Positions 33,429-45,163 of a stretch of 64,000 nucleotides of DNA are shown piece by piece. The stretch is taken from contig RXID01015047.1 of the NCBI GenBank assembly GCA_005019695.1, positions 1 to 64,000 of the forward strand, written 5' to 3'. Numbering within the stretch: position 1 is the stretch's first letter; each line of letters opens with the position of its first letter. This DNA comes from Trichopus zeylanicus subsp. travancoricus (taxonomy: Eukaryota > Streptophyta > Magnoliopsida > Dioscoreales > Dioscoreaceae). The notes under the pieces are model-generated. The model saw only the letters and a program-made list of their open reading frames with translations. It made no database searches and was not told the DNA's origin. Both the position numbers and the translations under genes were made by a program.

Positions 33429-33539
33429 CTTAGAGGTGTAAATGAGCCAAGCTTGAGCGAGCTTACCACAGCTCAATTATGAAACTGCCTGCTCGAGCCT
33501 GATCTGAGCTTGGCCAGTCAAGTTCAACTTTTGAGCTTT

Positions 33540-33576
<37 letters not shown>

Positions 33577-33760
33577 TATATATATATATAATTATTAATA
33601 TATATCTATATTATATTATTGTTATATGTAAACAAAAATAATAAAATATTTGAGTCAAGTTGAGCCAGTTTTAATTTGAGCTTGGTTTGTTAAGAAAACA
33701 AGCTGGATTTTGAGTTCGAATTCGGCTTATTTTTTGAAGATATAGCTAAATTAACATCCT
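33429..33760. mobile_element. Probable hAT-type MITE remnant with TA-repeat core
   Basis: It starts tagaggtgtaaatgagccaa with many gagctt/aagctc motifs. The right half carries related inverted motifs (ttgagccag, ttgagcttgg, acaagctgg) without a clean terminal copy. A TA microsatellite fills 33545-33590. This pattern is typical of plant non-autonomous hAT elements. The right end and target duplication were not identified. Confidence 0.5.
33545..33592. repeat. TA microsatellite
   Basis: About twenty TA dinucleotides with one GA interruption. Confidence 0.95.
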
Positions 33761-35060
33761 ATATGTACTAGACTCATGTTAAAATTAATTCATTTCTTCA
33801 TTAAAAATAAGATTGTCAACAGTTGAAATCACTAAGATATTGTTTAGATTAAAATCATTTTATTATTAAACCGTCTATTTTTGTACTAGCTTTGTACTGG
33901 TCAAATTGTGCTTGTATAAAATTAAGAGAGTAAGATGATCCCAATCCAAATAGGGCCTAAAGAATTGCAAAGAGATGTATACTGCAGATCTTATTGTGGT
34001 CAAACTTAGAAATCGGAACTTACTTTTGGTGTTCATTTTCTTGTGTTTGGACTTTCAACGTGGGATTTTTTTTCATATAACTCTTAATATTTTGTTGAAA
34101 TCACAGTGAACAGACATGACATTCAATAGTTGCCAATTACTCACAAAATTTCAATTTTTGCAGAAAAATGTTATTTTTAAAATATCAATTTATTCCCAGT
34201 AAATCTTGGTTTCTTCTCATTTTCTGAGAATAATAAAATTAATAAAGCTTGAACACATAACCTCCAATATATAATAAATAAATACAATCATCAGTCTAAT
34301 GCTTGAGAATTGTTGAAGCATATGATTTCTTTTAAATGAAGTTCAGGATCTTAAAGAAATATGCATGATTAATGGGATGTTTGTAAAAAAGTCCATAGGT
34401 TTTATTAATATTGCAAAAAAGCATCCCTTGCTTTTCAACAATTGTGAAAACATCTTAACCAGAATAGGGAGGTATTCCTAAGAATCTCGAGAATTTTGGA
34501 TAGGAGAATATATGTAACTATCAGAAGATATGCATATCCCATCTGAACAAACGGTAGTTTTGTCTAATATCTAAAAAAAATAGATCGTTTTGTGCAATTA
34601 ATGCAAAATACATGTGGTTTTGTGCAAAAATCTCTTTAGCTTTTGGACCGAACCAAACCTTGGGCCGGCCCCGGTTCGTTTTCGAAATCTTCCCAGTACT
34701 CCGTCCTGACACATTATCCACTTCCGCTGACTAATTTTCCCGTTTTGACACGTGCACGATATTCGGCATATTCCAGCACAAAACGAGCCAACACCTACGT
34801 TATCCACAACCGTCGGTTTCGACTTACGAGAGCCTCCGAGTGCGTGCGCACCAAATCCAACGGCTCAAAACCATCCCCAATCGTCGATCCCACCTCCACT
34901 TCGCACCCACTCTCTGCCCGCCACGTTTCCTCTGACCGTTCGGATTCAACCCTCGTGACGCAATCGTCACCGTCTATCCGGTTGGATCTTGCCAATGATC
35001 CGATCCCGAGACAGAACCGCCCCGGACGCGAGGGCAGGGATTGAATTTGGTTTTGGATTC
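33761..35060. other. Intergenic and promoter-side region of the MBD gene
   Basis: 33761-34640 is AT-rich with nothing recognised. 34640-35045 is GC-richer and open on the plus strand for 133 codons, but the translation has no motif and lies directly upstream of the MBD transcript, so I take it as promoter and leader. A TATA-like ccttataatc lies at about 35074. Confidence 0.4.
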
Positions 35061-35166
35061 CGTCACGGCGTTCCCTTATAATCTTTTCGAAGCCCTAATT
35101 TTATCTTATTTTCTTCCTAGTATAATTTTTTTTCGGAGAGCGGGAAGATCGAAATCTGGAAGGGCG

Positions 35167-38100
35167 ATGGCGAGCGCGGGCGAAATTGGGGGGGATTCGC
35201 TGGCGGATAAGGGGCGGGAGGCGGCCGACGTCATAACCGTCGAGCTCCTGGCGCCGCCTGGCTGGAAGAAGCAGGTTCGATTCTTCCTTTCCGTCTCTGT
35301 TTCTGCCGTTTTGATGGTTTTTCCGCTGTTTTATTGCTTGATTCGGGGTTTTGAGACGGAATTGAGCTCTGGGACGGACGGTTTTGTTTGCGTGTGGTGT
35401 CCTGGGGTTTGTGTTTCTGTTTTTAGGGTTTTGAGATGATTTGGTGGGATTGTCGGTTGGTTTATAGCTGGGGCGAGTTGAAGAGCATGAATTATGGTCA
35501 GGGTTTTGAAATTCACTGGATGTGGTTCTCTTGTTTGGCAGTTGAGTTCAATTGTTTTAAGCAGTATGGATGAGCAAATTCCAATTGAGATGTTTTTGGT
35601 ACTATAACCGAATTGGACTTGTGCCAAAGTAGCTGCTGTCAGCTGCGCCAAGAGAGATCAGGAATATAGAGGAAAACCTAGCAGCTGATTTGTTGGGCTG
35701 ATTTAGAGTGCGGACAGGGACCTAATCATAGATTTTGTTCTGGAATAAATGTCTAGAAACTGTGATATAGAGTGTAAATGGACGCAGAAATTGTGGATGA
35801 GGATGGGCTAAGCAACGTTTTAGTTTCTTCTCAGTTGAATCAGTGGCATAATACTTCTTGTCTGAAGGGAGCCCTAAAACCCCTCTGGGTCATGGGTTCA
35901 ATGTTGACTTTTAATGTGGTTATACTGGGTAGGAGCAAAGTAATTGATTATTCATGAAACAGGACATAAATGCTTCATTGCTTCAATTTTTATGCTTTAT
36001 GCTTTCCTGGCGGTTGAAGCTAAAAGAGAGAAGGTTCCTAGTTATTAGTTAACCTTTTTGATTCAAATGATTCCTCTAACTGTAAGGCTCAAGAAAAGGG
36101 GAGGCATATTGGGATGTCCTTTCGGTGTTAAATATGTGGGAGCTGGAGGGGTGAGTTGCTGTTTATGTATTATGCTGTTCTTCCTTAGGAAGTCCACTCG
36201 TATGGCAACAGAGTGACCTTTTTCTTGACTTTACCTCTCAACAAACAAAAGTAGTAGTAATTAGAAGAGGATTCAGTTGTTATTTTTTCCCTATTTTTGG
36301 CAATAATATGATTTGAAGGTAGTGGTTTAAGTTTTGTTTTACATTTGAGCTTGCCCTGTCTGTTGGCTGATTGCAGTTCCTCGGATGATTATGTGGGTTA
36401 CTTTGTATCTTCTTTATTATGTGTTTGCTCTGCTTTTTGGCCTTGTAGTTATGTACAAGCTCAGGGTTGGTTATGGTTTATTTTCACCCCCTCAAAACTG
36501 TGGATGTTGTTATTATGCCTTAGTTTCCTTGGTCCACAGTGATGTAATAATATGGAGGAACTGCTGGAAATGTTGCTAAGGAAGAGTTAGCTAGTTATTT
36601 TATTGAACTTGTAGTTCTATTAAGCCAGTGCTTAACTAGTCTATGAGCTTTTATTGCTAGGCTCTTAGCTAATCCAGTACAGCTTGATATGTTGGTGGTC
36701 CACGTTGGCTTTGGAGTTGGTCCACATTGGTCCTATCTGTTCCTGCTATTCTTTGGTTCCATTTCCATTGCCTATCAATACAAGGCTGAAAGCAATATGC
36801 ACTATTATTTTTATATATTTATCCTTTCATCTGATCTGCTTTGAGTTATAAGAGACTCATTGGGTCTTTTCCAGTTTTCCCTGTAAAAGCTTTGTTGGTG
36901 TTTTGATCTCTGTTGTTCAAATGCTCATAGATTTTGGATATAACAAGAGTCTGGTACTACATGAGCATATCATATGGTAATTAAGATGTTGAGTGATCAT
37001 AACTCTAGCTTAATGGTGTCTGGGGCTATGTCTGGGGAACACTGAGGTTGATTTTATCACGAGGCATTATTATCTGTTACAAATATTTTAGACTTCTAGA
37101 GGCAGGTTGAACATTATGTTACATACTTTGTGTTTGCAATGTAAAGGATATTGTGCTGGGAGCTTCCCCTTTGAAACTGCATGTCAGTATCCACAAGCTT
37201 TATGTTACCATGAGTCACTTTTTATGTAACTTTTAACTTGTTTAAAGTGTTGAGGGTGCAGTTTAAAATGGGTGTTGAGCTTGTTTGACATACTTTTCAC
37301 TGTTGAACTAGTTTGTATGTGGCCTTCATTTTTTTTCTCCAAAAATTACTCAGTTGCAGGAATTTAAGTGCTTCCTTAATATTCTCCGACATTTACCTGG
37401 TAGATTGAGCTAAACTTACTCTTTGAGTCTTTATCTCCTTCCAGCTTCCTTGCTTTTCATTCAGCATTTTTGGATCTTTTTAATTTTCATTTTCCTTTTT
37501 GCCCCAAAGAAAAAACATGTGGTTTTCCTTTTTCCAAAAAAGCAATCATGTTTTTGGTTTTCACTCTTCTAGAGCATAAATATGTACATGCAAGGGAAAT
37601 TTTTTCAGCTTTGGCATTAATGTAAATACATAGAGTGATGCATCATAGTTTCTTGGGTGCTATTGCAATTCTATCAGAATTTTCAAGTAGCTATCTTGGG
37701 TTGTAAATGGTCTGGGCTAGTAGGCTAAGTCTAGGGTGGTAGTTGGTTCAGTTCAATTTCTTTAGCTGCTAGTTTACTGTTTGAATCTGCCAGAATATAT
37801 CTGAATATCTTGACATCTAACCATTCGATCCTGAAGTCCTTTAGTTTGTGAATAGTGGGCGGCATGGGGTTCAGGAAATTGATTTTAAGACAAAGAAATA
37901 CATTGTTGTATTTTTTCTTCTTGCAGCCTACTATGATCCTCATGTGGTTCACTATCCATTATCGCTTTTCATTTTTTCATCTCATATTAGAAAAATGTAC
38001 AGTCCATGAATGAGACTTGATGGACCCTAAAAGTGTTTGTTGGTCATTTTGGTGCTGACTGATTGGATATCCAGACTAAGGGGAAAGTAAGGTTTCTAAC

Positions 38101-40106
38101 CATATTAGCCTCATCATTGACTTATGAAAAATTGGTGGGGAGAAATGGCTATTGTGATATAGTTTTAGGTCAGTATGGGCAGTTCTAGGTTTTGGGACTT
38201 CTTCCTCAAGAAGTCTATATTTTATGGTGTTGTAAAACCTGTTTCTGAATTTGAATGGGTTTTGAGCTTTGCTCCTTCATCCCAAAAAAAAAAAAAAAAA
38301 AATCACTTGGCATGAAGGATTCTAGCTTTATAAGGAACACCTTTCTGGCATTAGATTTGTTGGTATACCCTTATAGAAAAATGAAAGATAACACCTGAAT
38401 CTAGGGATCTTAGATAAATAAATAGGGAAAATGAGACCTTGATAATGCTTTTGTAATATGTGATCATGTATATTTTTGTAGAATTGAGGGTGAAATGTGT
38501 ACTCTTATTTTTGACTTTCTTTATTCCAGCTTAGCTAAGTTGTTTTCTTGGTTCTCTATGTATATGATACTCCGTTACATTCTTGTGTTTCTGTCAGTTC
38601 TGTGAGAAGGCTGAAAACATGAATAGGGAGCATTCTACTTTCCTGCTTCCTCCTGATGGTATTTTTGTTTCTGTTCCAATGGTAGTTTCTTTTACTCCAA
38701 TTGATACTCATTTTTAAAGGATATGATTCTAGCATGAACTCCTATCAACCTCATCGCTGGGATTAAATTATGATGATTTTTCTGGTTGGTTGTGATCAAA
38801 GGACTGAAATGATAAATGGAGTTTGAAAGGCAGGCTTCCACAATATGAGGAGTCGGGAGTTTGCAGCTGACATTAAGTTGTGTCCTTTTGTTTGTTTGTT
38901 TGTTTCTTTGTTGAACTCTTGAAAGCTTACTACATCAGATAGTTTGGCAGTTGAAGTTGATTGTTCCTCTTTGTTGTATTGATAAGATGCAGTTTATTAA
39001 GGACTCTTGTCTGCTTATCTAAGCTATATTAAAAATTTCATTCACCAAATGAGCTACATAGTTTTCGTGCTTATCCTGCTGTTGTGTTGACAGTTCACGC
39101 CAAAGAAAGCTGGAAGTCCAAATAGAAATGAGATAGTCTTCATAGCACCAACTGGTGAGGAAATCAAGAACAAGAGACAACTGTCTCAGTACCTACGCTC
39201 CCACCCTGGAGGCCCCTCTGCATCTGAATTTGATTGGGGAACTGGTTACCTTCATTTTCCTGAACTTCAACATTTTCTGCTTGAGCTGACATGCAACATT
39301 AACAAGGTTGATTGTATCCGAACATGTGTGAATCTTCTTTCTCTATCTTGGCTTTGTTGTTAGGTGACACCCCACGGCGCTCAGCAAGGCTGAGTCAGAA
39401 GGCTAAGGCAACAGAGAGCCCAGAAGGTGAGACACCAAAGAAACGTGAGCGAAAATCTAGCTCAAAGAAGGGAGACAAAGAGAAGAAAGAAGTTGAAAAC
39501 CAAGAGGAAGAAGCTCCTTCCATGGAGGATAAGTCCAAGATTGCTGAAGAGGTTGCAGAGGATTCAAAGACAGCAGAAGAGAAGGGGCAAGCAGATGTGG
39601 AGATGAAGGATACTGAAGAACAAGCTGAAGAGGTCAAAGATGGTGCTGCAGATGCTGTTGCTAACAAGGATGCTACTGAGCAGGATTCCTTGGATATAAG
39701 TAAAGAATATATTGGAGAAAAAGTAGAGGAAAATGTTAAGACAAATGAGGAGCTAGAAAAGGCTGAGAAAGTTGAATCTGTTGCATCAGAAGAGTCAAAG
39801 GCAGAACATGGGGACAATAAAGCAGAAAATGAGCAACCAGCAGAGATTGAAGAGCTTCCACTTCCAGAAGGCAATAAAGTTGAATCTGTTGCATCTCTGC
39901 CAAAACCAGTTGATGGAGAGGGGCCATCCGTAATATCAGATCTCAAAGGAGAGGCCTCAGAGCAACAAATTATCGATGGTGAGATCCCACCAGATGGTGG
40001 CGGCAATAAAACTGATCATCAGGATGCAGTTACCAAGGGCCTGTACTCTTCAAACTGTGATGGGCAGCAGCAGCATCCACCTGAAGCTTCTCCAGTTAAT
40101 TGCTGA
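35167..40106 (+). CDS. Methyl-CpG-binding-domain protein, MBD10/MBD11-like, three exons
   Basis: Coding exons 35167-35274, 39094-39244 and 39364-40106 join in frame to 333 residues. The MBD fold spans about residues 25-95: ELLAPPGWKKQ at the end of exon 1, then FTPKKAGSPNRNEIVFIAPT, GEEIKNKRQLSQYLRSHPGG and EFDWGTGDTPRRSARLSQKA. The last motif (TPRRSARLSQK) after the domain is typical of the plant MBD10/11 group, nuclear chromatin proteins; members of this group generally lack clear preference for methylated CpG. From about residue 110 the tail is very rich in Glu, Lys, Ala and Asp, with a repeated KVESVAS motif, and probably disordered. Intron 1 is 3.8 kb and holds an A-run at 38283-38302. 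The chosen ATG lies in a GC-rich leader and gives the family's start. It looks intact. Confidence 0.92.
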
Positions 40107-40745
40107 GTTGCTATAGTTGACCTACTCTATGTTGTATTTGCATCCTGTCTTTTAGGCACAAACTCGTAGTCTATTGGCAATGGGTGTGTAGTTTGTAGTA
40201 TGGTTGATAGTTCTGTAGGTGTTGGCCCATTGCCTTTGTTCCACGTGATACTTCCATCCTAACGTGTAAGAACATGATTGTTGACCTACCTTGTGTACTA
40301 TGCTGTATCAATCCTATGAATTGGAAGTTATCTCCATGCTCACTTTGAGCTGGAAAAGTATGTGGCGATCTGATCAGTGAAAATCCCTGTTCTCTATTCA
40401 GATCTGCTGCTGTTATCTTCAGAGTTTTGCTCGTGATTTCTTGTAATTGACACCTTGTCTCATCATTAGTTTTGTTTTATGGCATCAAGAAATGATTGCT
40501 TTGAGGCGAGGGTGGAGGCCATTAGTAAGAATTATATTATTCAGATTTGCTAATGTGGATGAAGCTTTGTTAATGTTCCTGAACAGGCTTCTAAATAAGT
40601 GTAAAGTTCGAAATTCAACTTTGCCTTAATGACGAGCTTGGTTCTTGTTTTCTTAGGTATAATTTGCTACAACATTCGCTAAATTGTGAACAGTATTTTT
40701 AAGGAGTTCCATGTGGATTTTGACTTTTAGAAATGCTACCAAGAA
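40107..40745. other. 3' untranslated and intergenic sequence after the MBD gene
   Basis: T-rich sequence without motif. A 60-codon frame (40447-40629) shows no family match. Confidence 0.4.
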
Positions 40746-42049
40746 CTCAAAAGCAAGGTTTGCTGTTTTGGTATCGGTTTTGGTTTCGGTATCCAGTGAA
40801 ACCGATATGTTTCGGCCGTTCGGTTTTAGTTTCGGCCGTTTCGGTTTCGGTCGAAAGATTTTTTTAAATTATTAATTGGGTGTTGACCAGAATTTGACTA
40901 TATTTTGACGGTACTTTGATTTCAAATTAAAAATACGATAAAATATTGAAAAAAATTTGGAAAAATTTGAAAAATTAGTAATGAATTTATACTTAATTTT
41001 ACCATAATATTAAATATTATTTTAGTTAATTAATATTACTTTTGATAGTTAGTCACTGATATAGACTATTTTTAATATATATTAGTGTATTAAAAAAACA
41101 TACAAGAAATAATATGAATATGATTAAAAGTTAAAAATTAACATAAGCACATTTAACTTTTCATTAAAATGTACTTCACATATACATAATTTATAAATTC
41201 TAAGATAATACAATTAATCATCATAATCATCATTAGTTGAGTTTGGAACATCTGGGTGTGGAATTACAAATTCAGTACCTGGATGATCCAGACGAACATT
41301 TGTAGGCATATGAGTCAGAATAATTAGCTCTGCGCGATTTCATGGCAGCGATTCTGAAGTATAACCATACATCGAAGGTCCAAAATGAAAATTATATTTT
41401 GACTAAAATTTAACTTTATTTTAATTATTTTTTAATTTCAAATTAAAAAATTATAATATGTTTAAAATTTTTTAAAAATAATGAATAATTACGTGAATAA
41501 TATTATGTACGTGAACAGTATCTGATATAAACCGATAAGGACGTCGAAATCAAATTGGCGATAGCGCTGGCCCCATTGTAAGGCCGGCCTCATCTTGCCG
41601 GAGTATAGGTCAGGTCGGTGAGGGCACGAGATAGATGATGGAGTGGTGGTAGACTAGTGAGTGCGTAGGGCCCTTGGGCTCGGACACGAAGCCGGCGCGA
41701 GGTCCTTCCCACGCCCCAACCACCCCCCCCCCCAACCCGCGCGAGCTCGGCGAGCTCCCGCTCGGCCTGGCGAGCTCCCCCCCCGCCCGCCCGCGCTCTA
41801 GCCCGGCGAGCTCCCGCCCGCCCGCGCTCGAGCCCGGCGAGCTCCCGCCCCCTCGCGCCAGCCCGGCAAGCTCCTGCCCGCGCGCTCGAGCCTGGCGTGC
41901 TCCCGCTCCTGCGCGCTACCGCCTGCGTTCGTTGGCGAAGATAAACAATAATGAACAGTAAACTCTAACCGATCCGATATATGTGGTTTCGTTGCGATTC
42001 CGGCCGAAACCGAGCCGTTTCGGCCGAAAGCGTAAACTTTGCTCAAAAG
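40746..42049. mobile_element. 1.3-kb hAT-like non-autonomous element with 8-bp target duplication
   Basis: The element (40754-42041) begins caaggtttgctgtttt and ends with the inverted gcgtaaactttg. Identical 8-bp flanks ctcaaaag lie at 40746-40753 and 42042-42049. Subterminal regions are dense in TTTCGG and CCGAAA motifs. The interior is AT-rich on the left and has a GC-rich tandem block on the right (41740-41930). No transposase frame is present. It relates to the 484-bp element at 17464 by terminal bases and subterminal motifs. Confidence 0.82.
41740..41930. repeat. GC-rich tandem block (CGAGCTCCCG units)
   Basis: ggcgagctcccgc recurs about six times with irregular spacing of roughly 30-37 bases inside the hAT-like element. 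The open frames here are by-products of GC content. Confidence 0.75.
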
Positions 42050-44275
42050 TATGGGAAGGGAATGTTAGATAATAATTAATGCTTACTGGACTGAGTCTTT
42101 CCAAGGAAGATGCCTAGAGTTTTTGCTTAAATTGGCTTTTGTTGGCCAAGTGTCCTCTTTTCCCGTCATTGTTGCTTATAGAAGATTAACCGGCAAATGG
42201 TGTATATCTACCCCAACATGATGTGCTGATGTGTGATGAGCGTTTTATTGAGCTGTCCGTCCCTAGCCGCATGATGCTTAGGGATCTTGCTTTTGGTTAC
42301 TTTGGGTTTTTTTAGCACTAATCTATGAGCGTGAAGTATTCTGCAGAAAAAGTATATTCAGGAAACATGATTATGTCCCTCTTAGATAACTCCTTTTGGT
42401 TCTAAGGGAAAATTGTATATACGTCTCAAAGAATGGCTCAAGCATGTAAGGTTTTAATTTCTTCTAATCAACTCACATCTTGAATGCGCTGGGGTGCAGA
42501 TGTATGGATGGACAATGCATAAATGCTCGGTTAGCCTCAAAGCAAATTTCCAGAGGTATTTCGCTATTCTATGATTGTTAGGGAAAGTTGGATGTATACA
42601 TTTTTTTAATGCATTGTTGAAATTATGCAGAAAATTTTTAGTAAATTTTTTTATCAAATTCGGTTGCCCAAAGTCAGGTTCGAGAATCCGACATCAGATT
42701 TGGACGTCTTAACTAGCATATTTGGACGCTTGAATCTGAAAGACAGGAAATTAGTATTATAATTTTACAAAACTTTGGTTGTCTGAATTCAAGATTTGAT
42801 TGCTTGAACATGTGAGGATAGAATTTAACGGTTAAGTTGAATTTAGCAGAAAAGCCTGGGTGATTCACAACGATTATATTTTGTTTCTAATAGTTATATA
42901 TTAGGTTGAGACTTTTTTACTCAATAAAAAAAGCAAACTTTTAATATTTTTTAAGATCTAAAATTTCTAACCTATTTAATCTCAATAAAGGTTCAAATAG
43001 ACTTTAATTTTTTATATACTCATTGCTCTTATATTTTAGTATTTGAGTTTTTTTTATTTTTTTATTTTTTCATCTAATTGTTATGACTTTTTTAAATTGT
43101 TAGAAAAGAGTTAAGTGATAAGTGTGGGATGACACTCATTCTCATTCAGTTGAAGTAAGGGATTGTAAAGGTTTAAATTCACCTTAAAAAAGTGACATGG
43201 TTAATAGAGTGATTAAAATTATCAAGATTGAAGTAAGCTGTGAAATAAACGTGGTTGATCGTCGAGTCATATATATCAGTTTATACTTTTTTTTACTCAT
43301 ATACTTTATATGCATTCTATTATATTTGATTAATTTTGAATTGATTGTCGATTAAATTGAGTTTGAACCTTGAAAAAATTGTTAATTGTTTTTGTAAAAT
43401 CTAATTCATCACACTCTTAAATTAACAGGTGTAAATGATTTGCTAGACACAGTGCTTGTCATGTAGGGAAAAGAATAATCAATATCAAAGGACAATTAAC
43501 AGGTGAAATTGGAAAAAATGGAATAGAACAGTCATTGCAATTATGCTACACAATCAGGGTTACTGTCACTCCGTGTCAAGAGTTGTATTTCCTTTTATGT
43601 GAGCAATAAAAGGGTGGCAAGATTGCTGTACTTCTCTTCTCCTCTATACTCTTGTGGGCTTGTGCGAGTTTGGCAGGCTGAGGTGAGCGAACCTTGGCGC
43701 CATCACGGGCAAAATTTCAGGGTAGAAATTCGCCGGTGTGACAGTTACCATCCTGTCATATTTTCTATGATGAGTAATGAGTATTTTCCTTCAAACAAAA
43801 CTACAGAAATCTCTAGCATATTAAGCAGTAAATATCAATATTAGCAACAAAACATAGAACTTGTAAGTGATCTACTAGGATATGACTTAATTATTATCTT
43901 CCACTGCTTGTAACAGATATATTATTAGTAAGACAGCCCTATAATATAAACTTGGCAGGATAATCTTCCGACCGCTCCAAATCAAATAATTTTAATTACA
44001 AATTGTCAACAAATGAATGAACAATAACAAGATAAATTCTTAAAGAATGTTTCTTTTTCTTTATCCCCCATTGATCAACACTGAAATCAACTGTCAACAA
44101 CATAATACAAGATTAACAATTGTACTCAGTCACCTTATCTCAAAGGAAATTGATTCTACTGTTCTACACAGAAGCAGAATCAAAACTGAATTCCAATCCC
44201 CCAAACCAATCCCTTGTGCAGTACATATAATACATCTCAAATTCACCAAGATCCAAAAAAGTAAGCAATACCAAA
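42050..44275. other. Intergenic, mostly AT-rich, no gene recognised
   Basis: Small open frames (43599-43844, 44047-44337) have no motif. The stretch 43600-43745 (gtgggcttgtgcgagtttgg, gcgccatcacgggc) resembles a retroelement leader or LTR tail, but no partner is seen. Confidence 0.35.
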
Positions 44276-45163
44276 TCATCTACACGAATACAAAGAACAG
44301 AAAAGGAAGGAAAAAAAAGAACTTATCTGTAGAGTGAGCAGTGTCAATTCATTCTCATTACACCGCAGGCAGCGCCCGGCCTCATCGCCGGCAAAGACCT
44401 TCCGGCTCCCGCTGCAATTGGGACATACCACAGATATCATCCCTCCACACTCATCGCACACCGCCCCGCCGGAGTAATCAGGCGGCAACCCCCGGAGAAG
44501 AGGTCTCAGCTTGCCTTGCTCATGCAATGCCACCACCTCCTCGGCCCCGCCGATGTACCGACCCCTTATCAACAGCCTCGGCGGAATCGCTCTGCCGCTG
44601 AGGACCTCCCATAGCTCATCTCTGAACTCCATGTGCATCGACACATCCCTCTCATAGAACATCACCTTCAAGCTCCGGAGCAGGAATTTTATGGTGTTGC
44701 AATTCTCTAACGTCTTACTAATTCCCCGGAGGCTTGTCGTGTACAAGATCACCGACCCCATCCATCCCGGCGGCCATCTCACCTCAAACTCCATCAATGG
44801 ATCTTGATCTTCTAGCTCTTTTTTTCTGGATCGGTTCAGGAGAGCTTCGGGGGCGGCTCTCCGCCGCTGCCAGCTTCCAAGACGCGAGTTTTACGGTCCA
44901 TCAATGCCTGGTTGAACGCGGAGGGGAGCTTGGGATCGAAGAGTGGAGGAGGAGAAGTCCGGTCGGCGGAAAGAGGTAATATCGATCTCAGCCTGATCGG
45001 CATCACCCAGATTCTTCTTTTTCCACTGAGGCGAATCTTTCACCGGAGCAGGTATAAAGTTCTCTTTTTCATCGTCTTCTTCATCTCGGTGGTTGGAGAC
45101 GTCGAACCGGAGAATTCGGCCTTGTTTGAGCTTCTTGAAGATCCGGCCCTTGATGCTCTTCAT
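44276..45163 (-). pseudogene. Glutaredoxin-like protein with C-terminal Cys motifs, frameshifted
   Basis: An intronless minus-strand gene of the plant glutaredoxin-like family with a zinc-finger-like tail. ATG at 45163 opens MKSIKGRIFKKLKQGRILRF, as in family members. The frame shifts near 44945 (SSTL passing to FDPKLPSAFNQALMDR in another frame) and again near 44855 (passing to APEALLNRSRKKELEDQDPL). It then continues through the thioredoxin-fold domain: SVILYTTSLRGISKTLENC, YERDVSMHMEFRDEL, RYIGGAEEVVALHEQGKL. The usual glutaredoxin CPYC-type site is replaced by TSLRG, as normal in this group. The tail has CDECGG, CPNCSG and CLRCNENE, but the last CPxC is lost and replaced by a run-on (LTLLTLQ...). 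The two shifts nearly cancel. Sequencing error could explain them but not the altered C-terminus. Confidence 0.8.

Noticed and set aside
34643..35044. 133-codon plus-strand frame upstream of the MBD gene
   Set aside because: No recognisable motif; lies where promoter and leader are expected; Ser/Pro/Thr-rich by composition.
38600..38660. Possible extra exon in MBD intron 1 (ag before ttctgtgag, gt after cctgatg)
   Set aside because: The translation does not fit between the two halves of the MBD fold, which join perfectly without it.
39395..40006. 203-codon Ser/Ala-rich frame on the minus strand
   Set aside because: It is the mirror of the Glu/Lys-rich tail of the MBD gene, whose plus-strand frame has correct splice sites and family match.
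41674..41961. 95-codon Pro/Ala/Ser/Arg-rich frame
   Set aside because: It lies across the GC-rich tandem block of the hAT-like element; composition-driven and inside a transposon.
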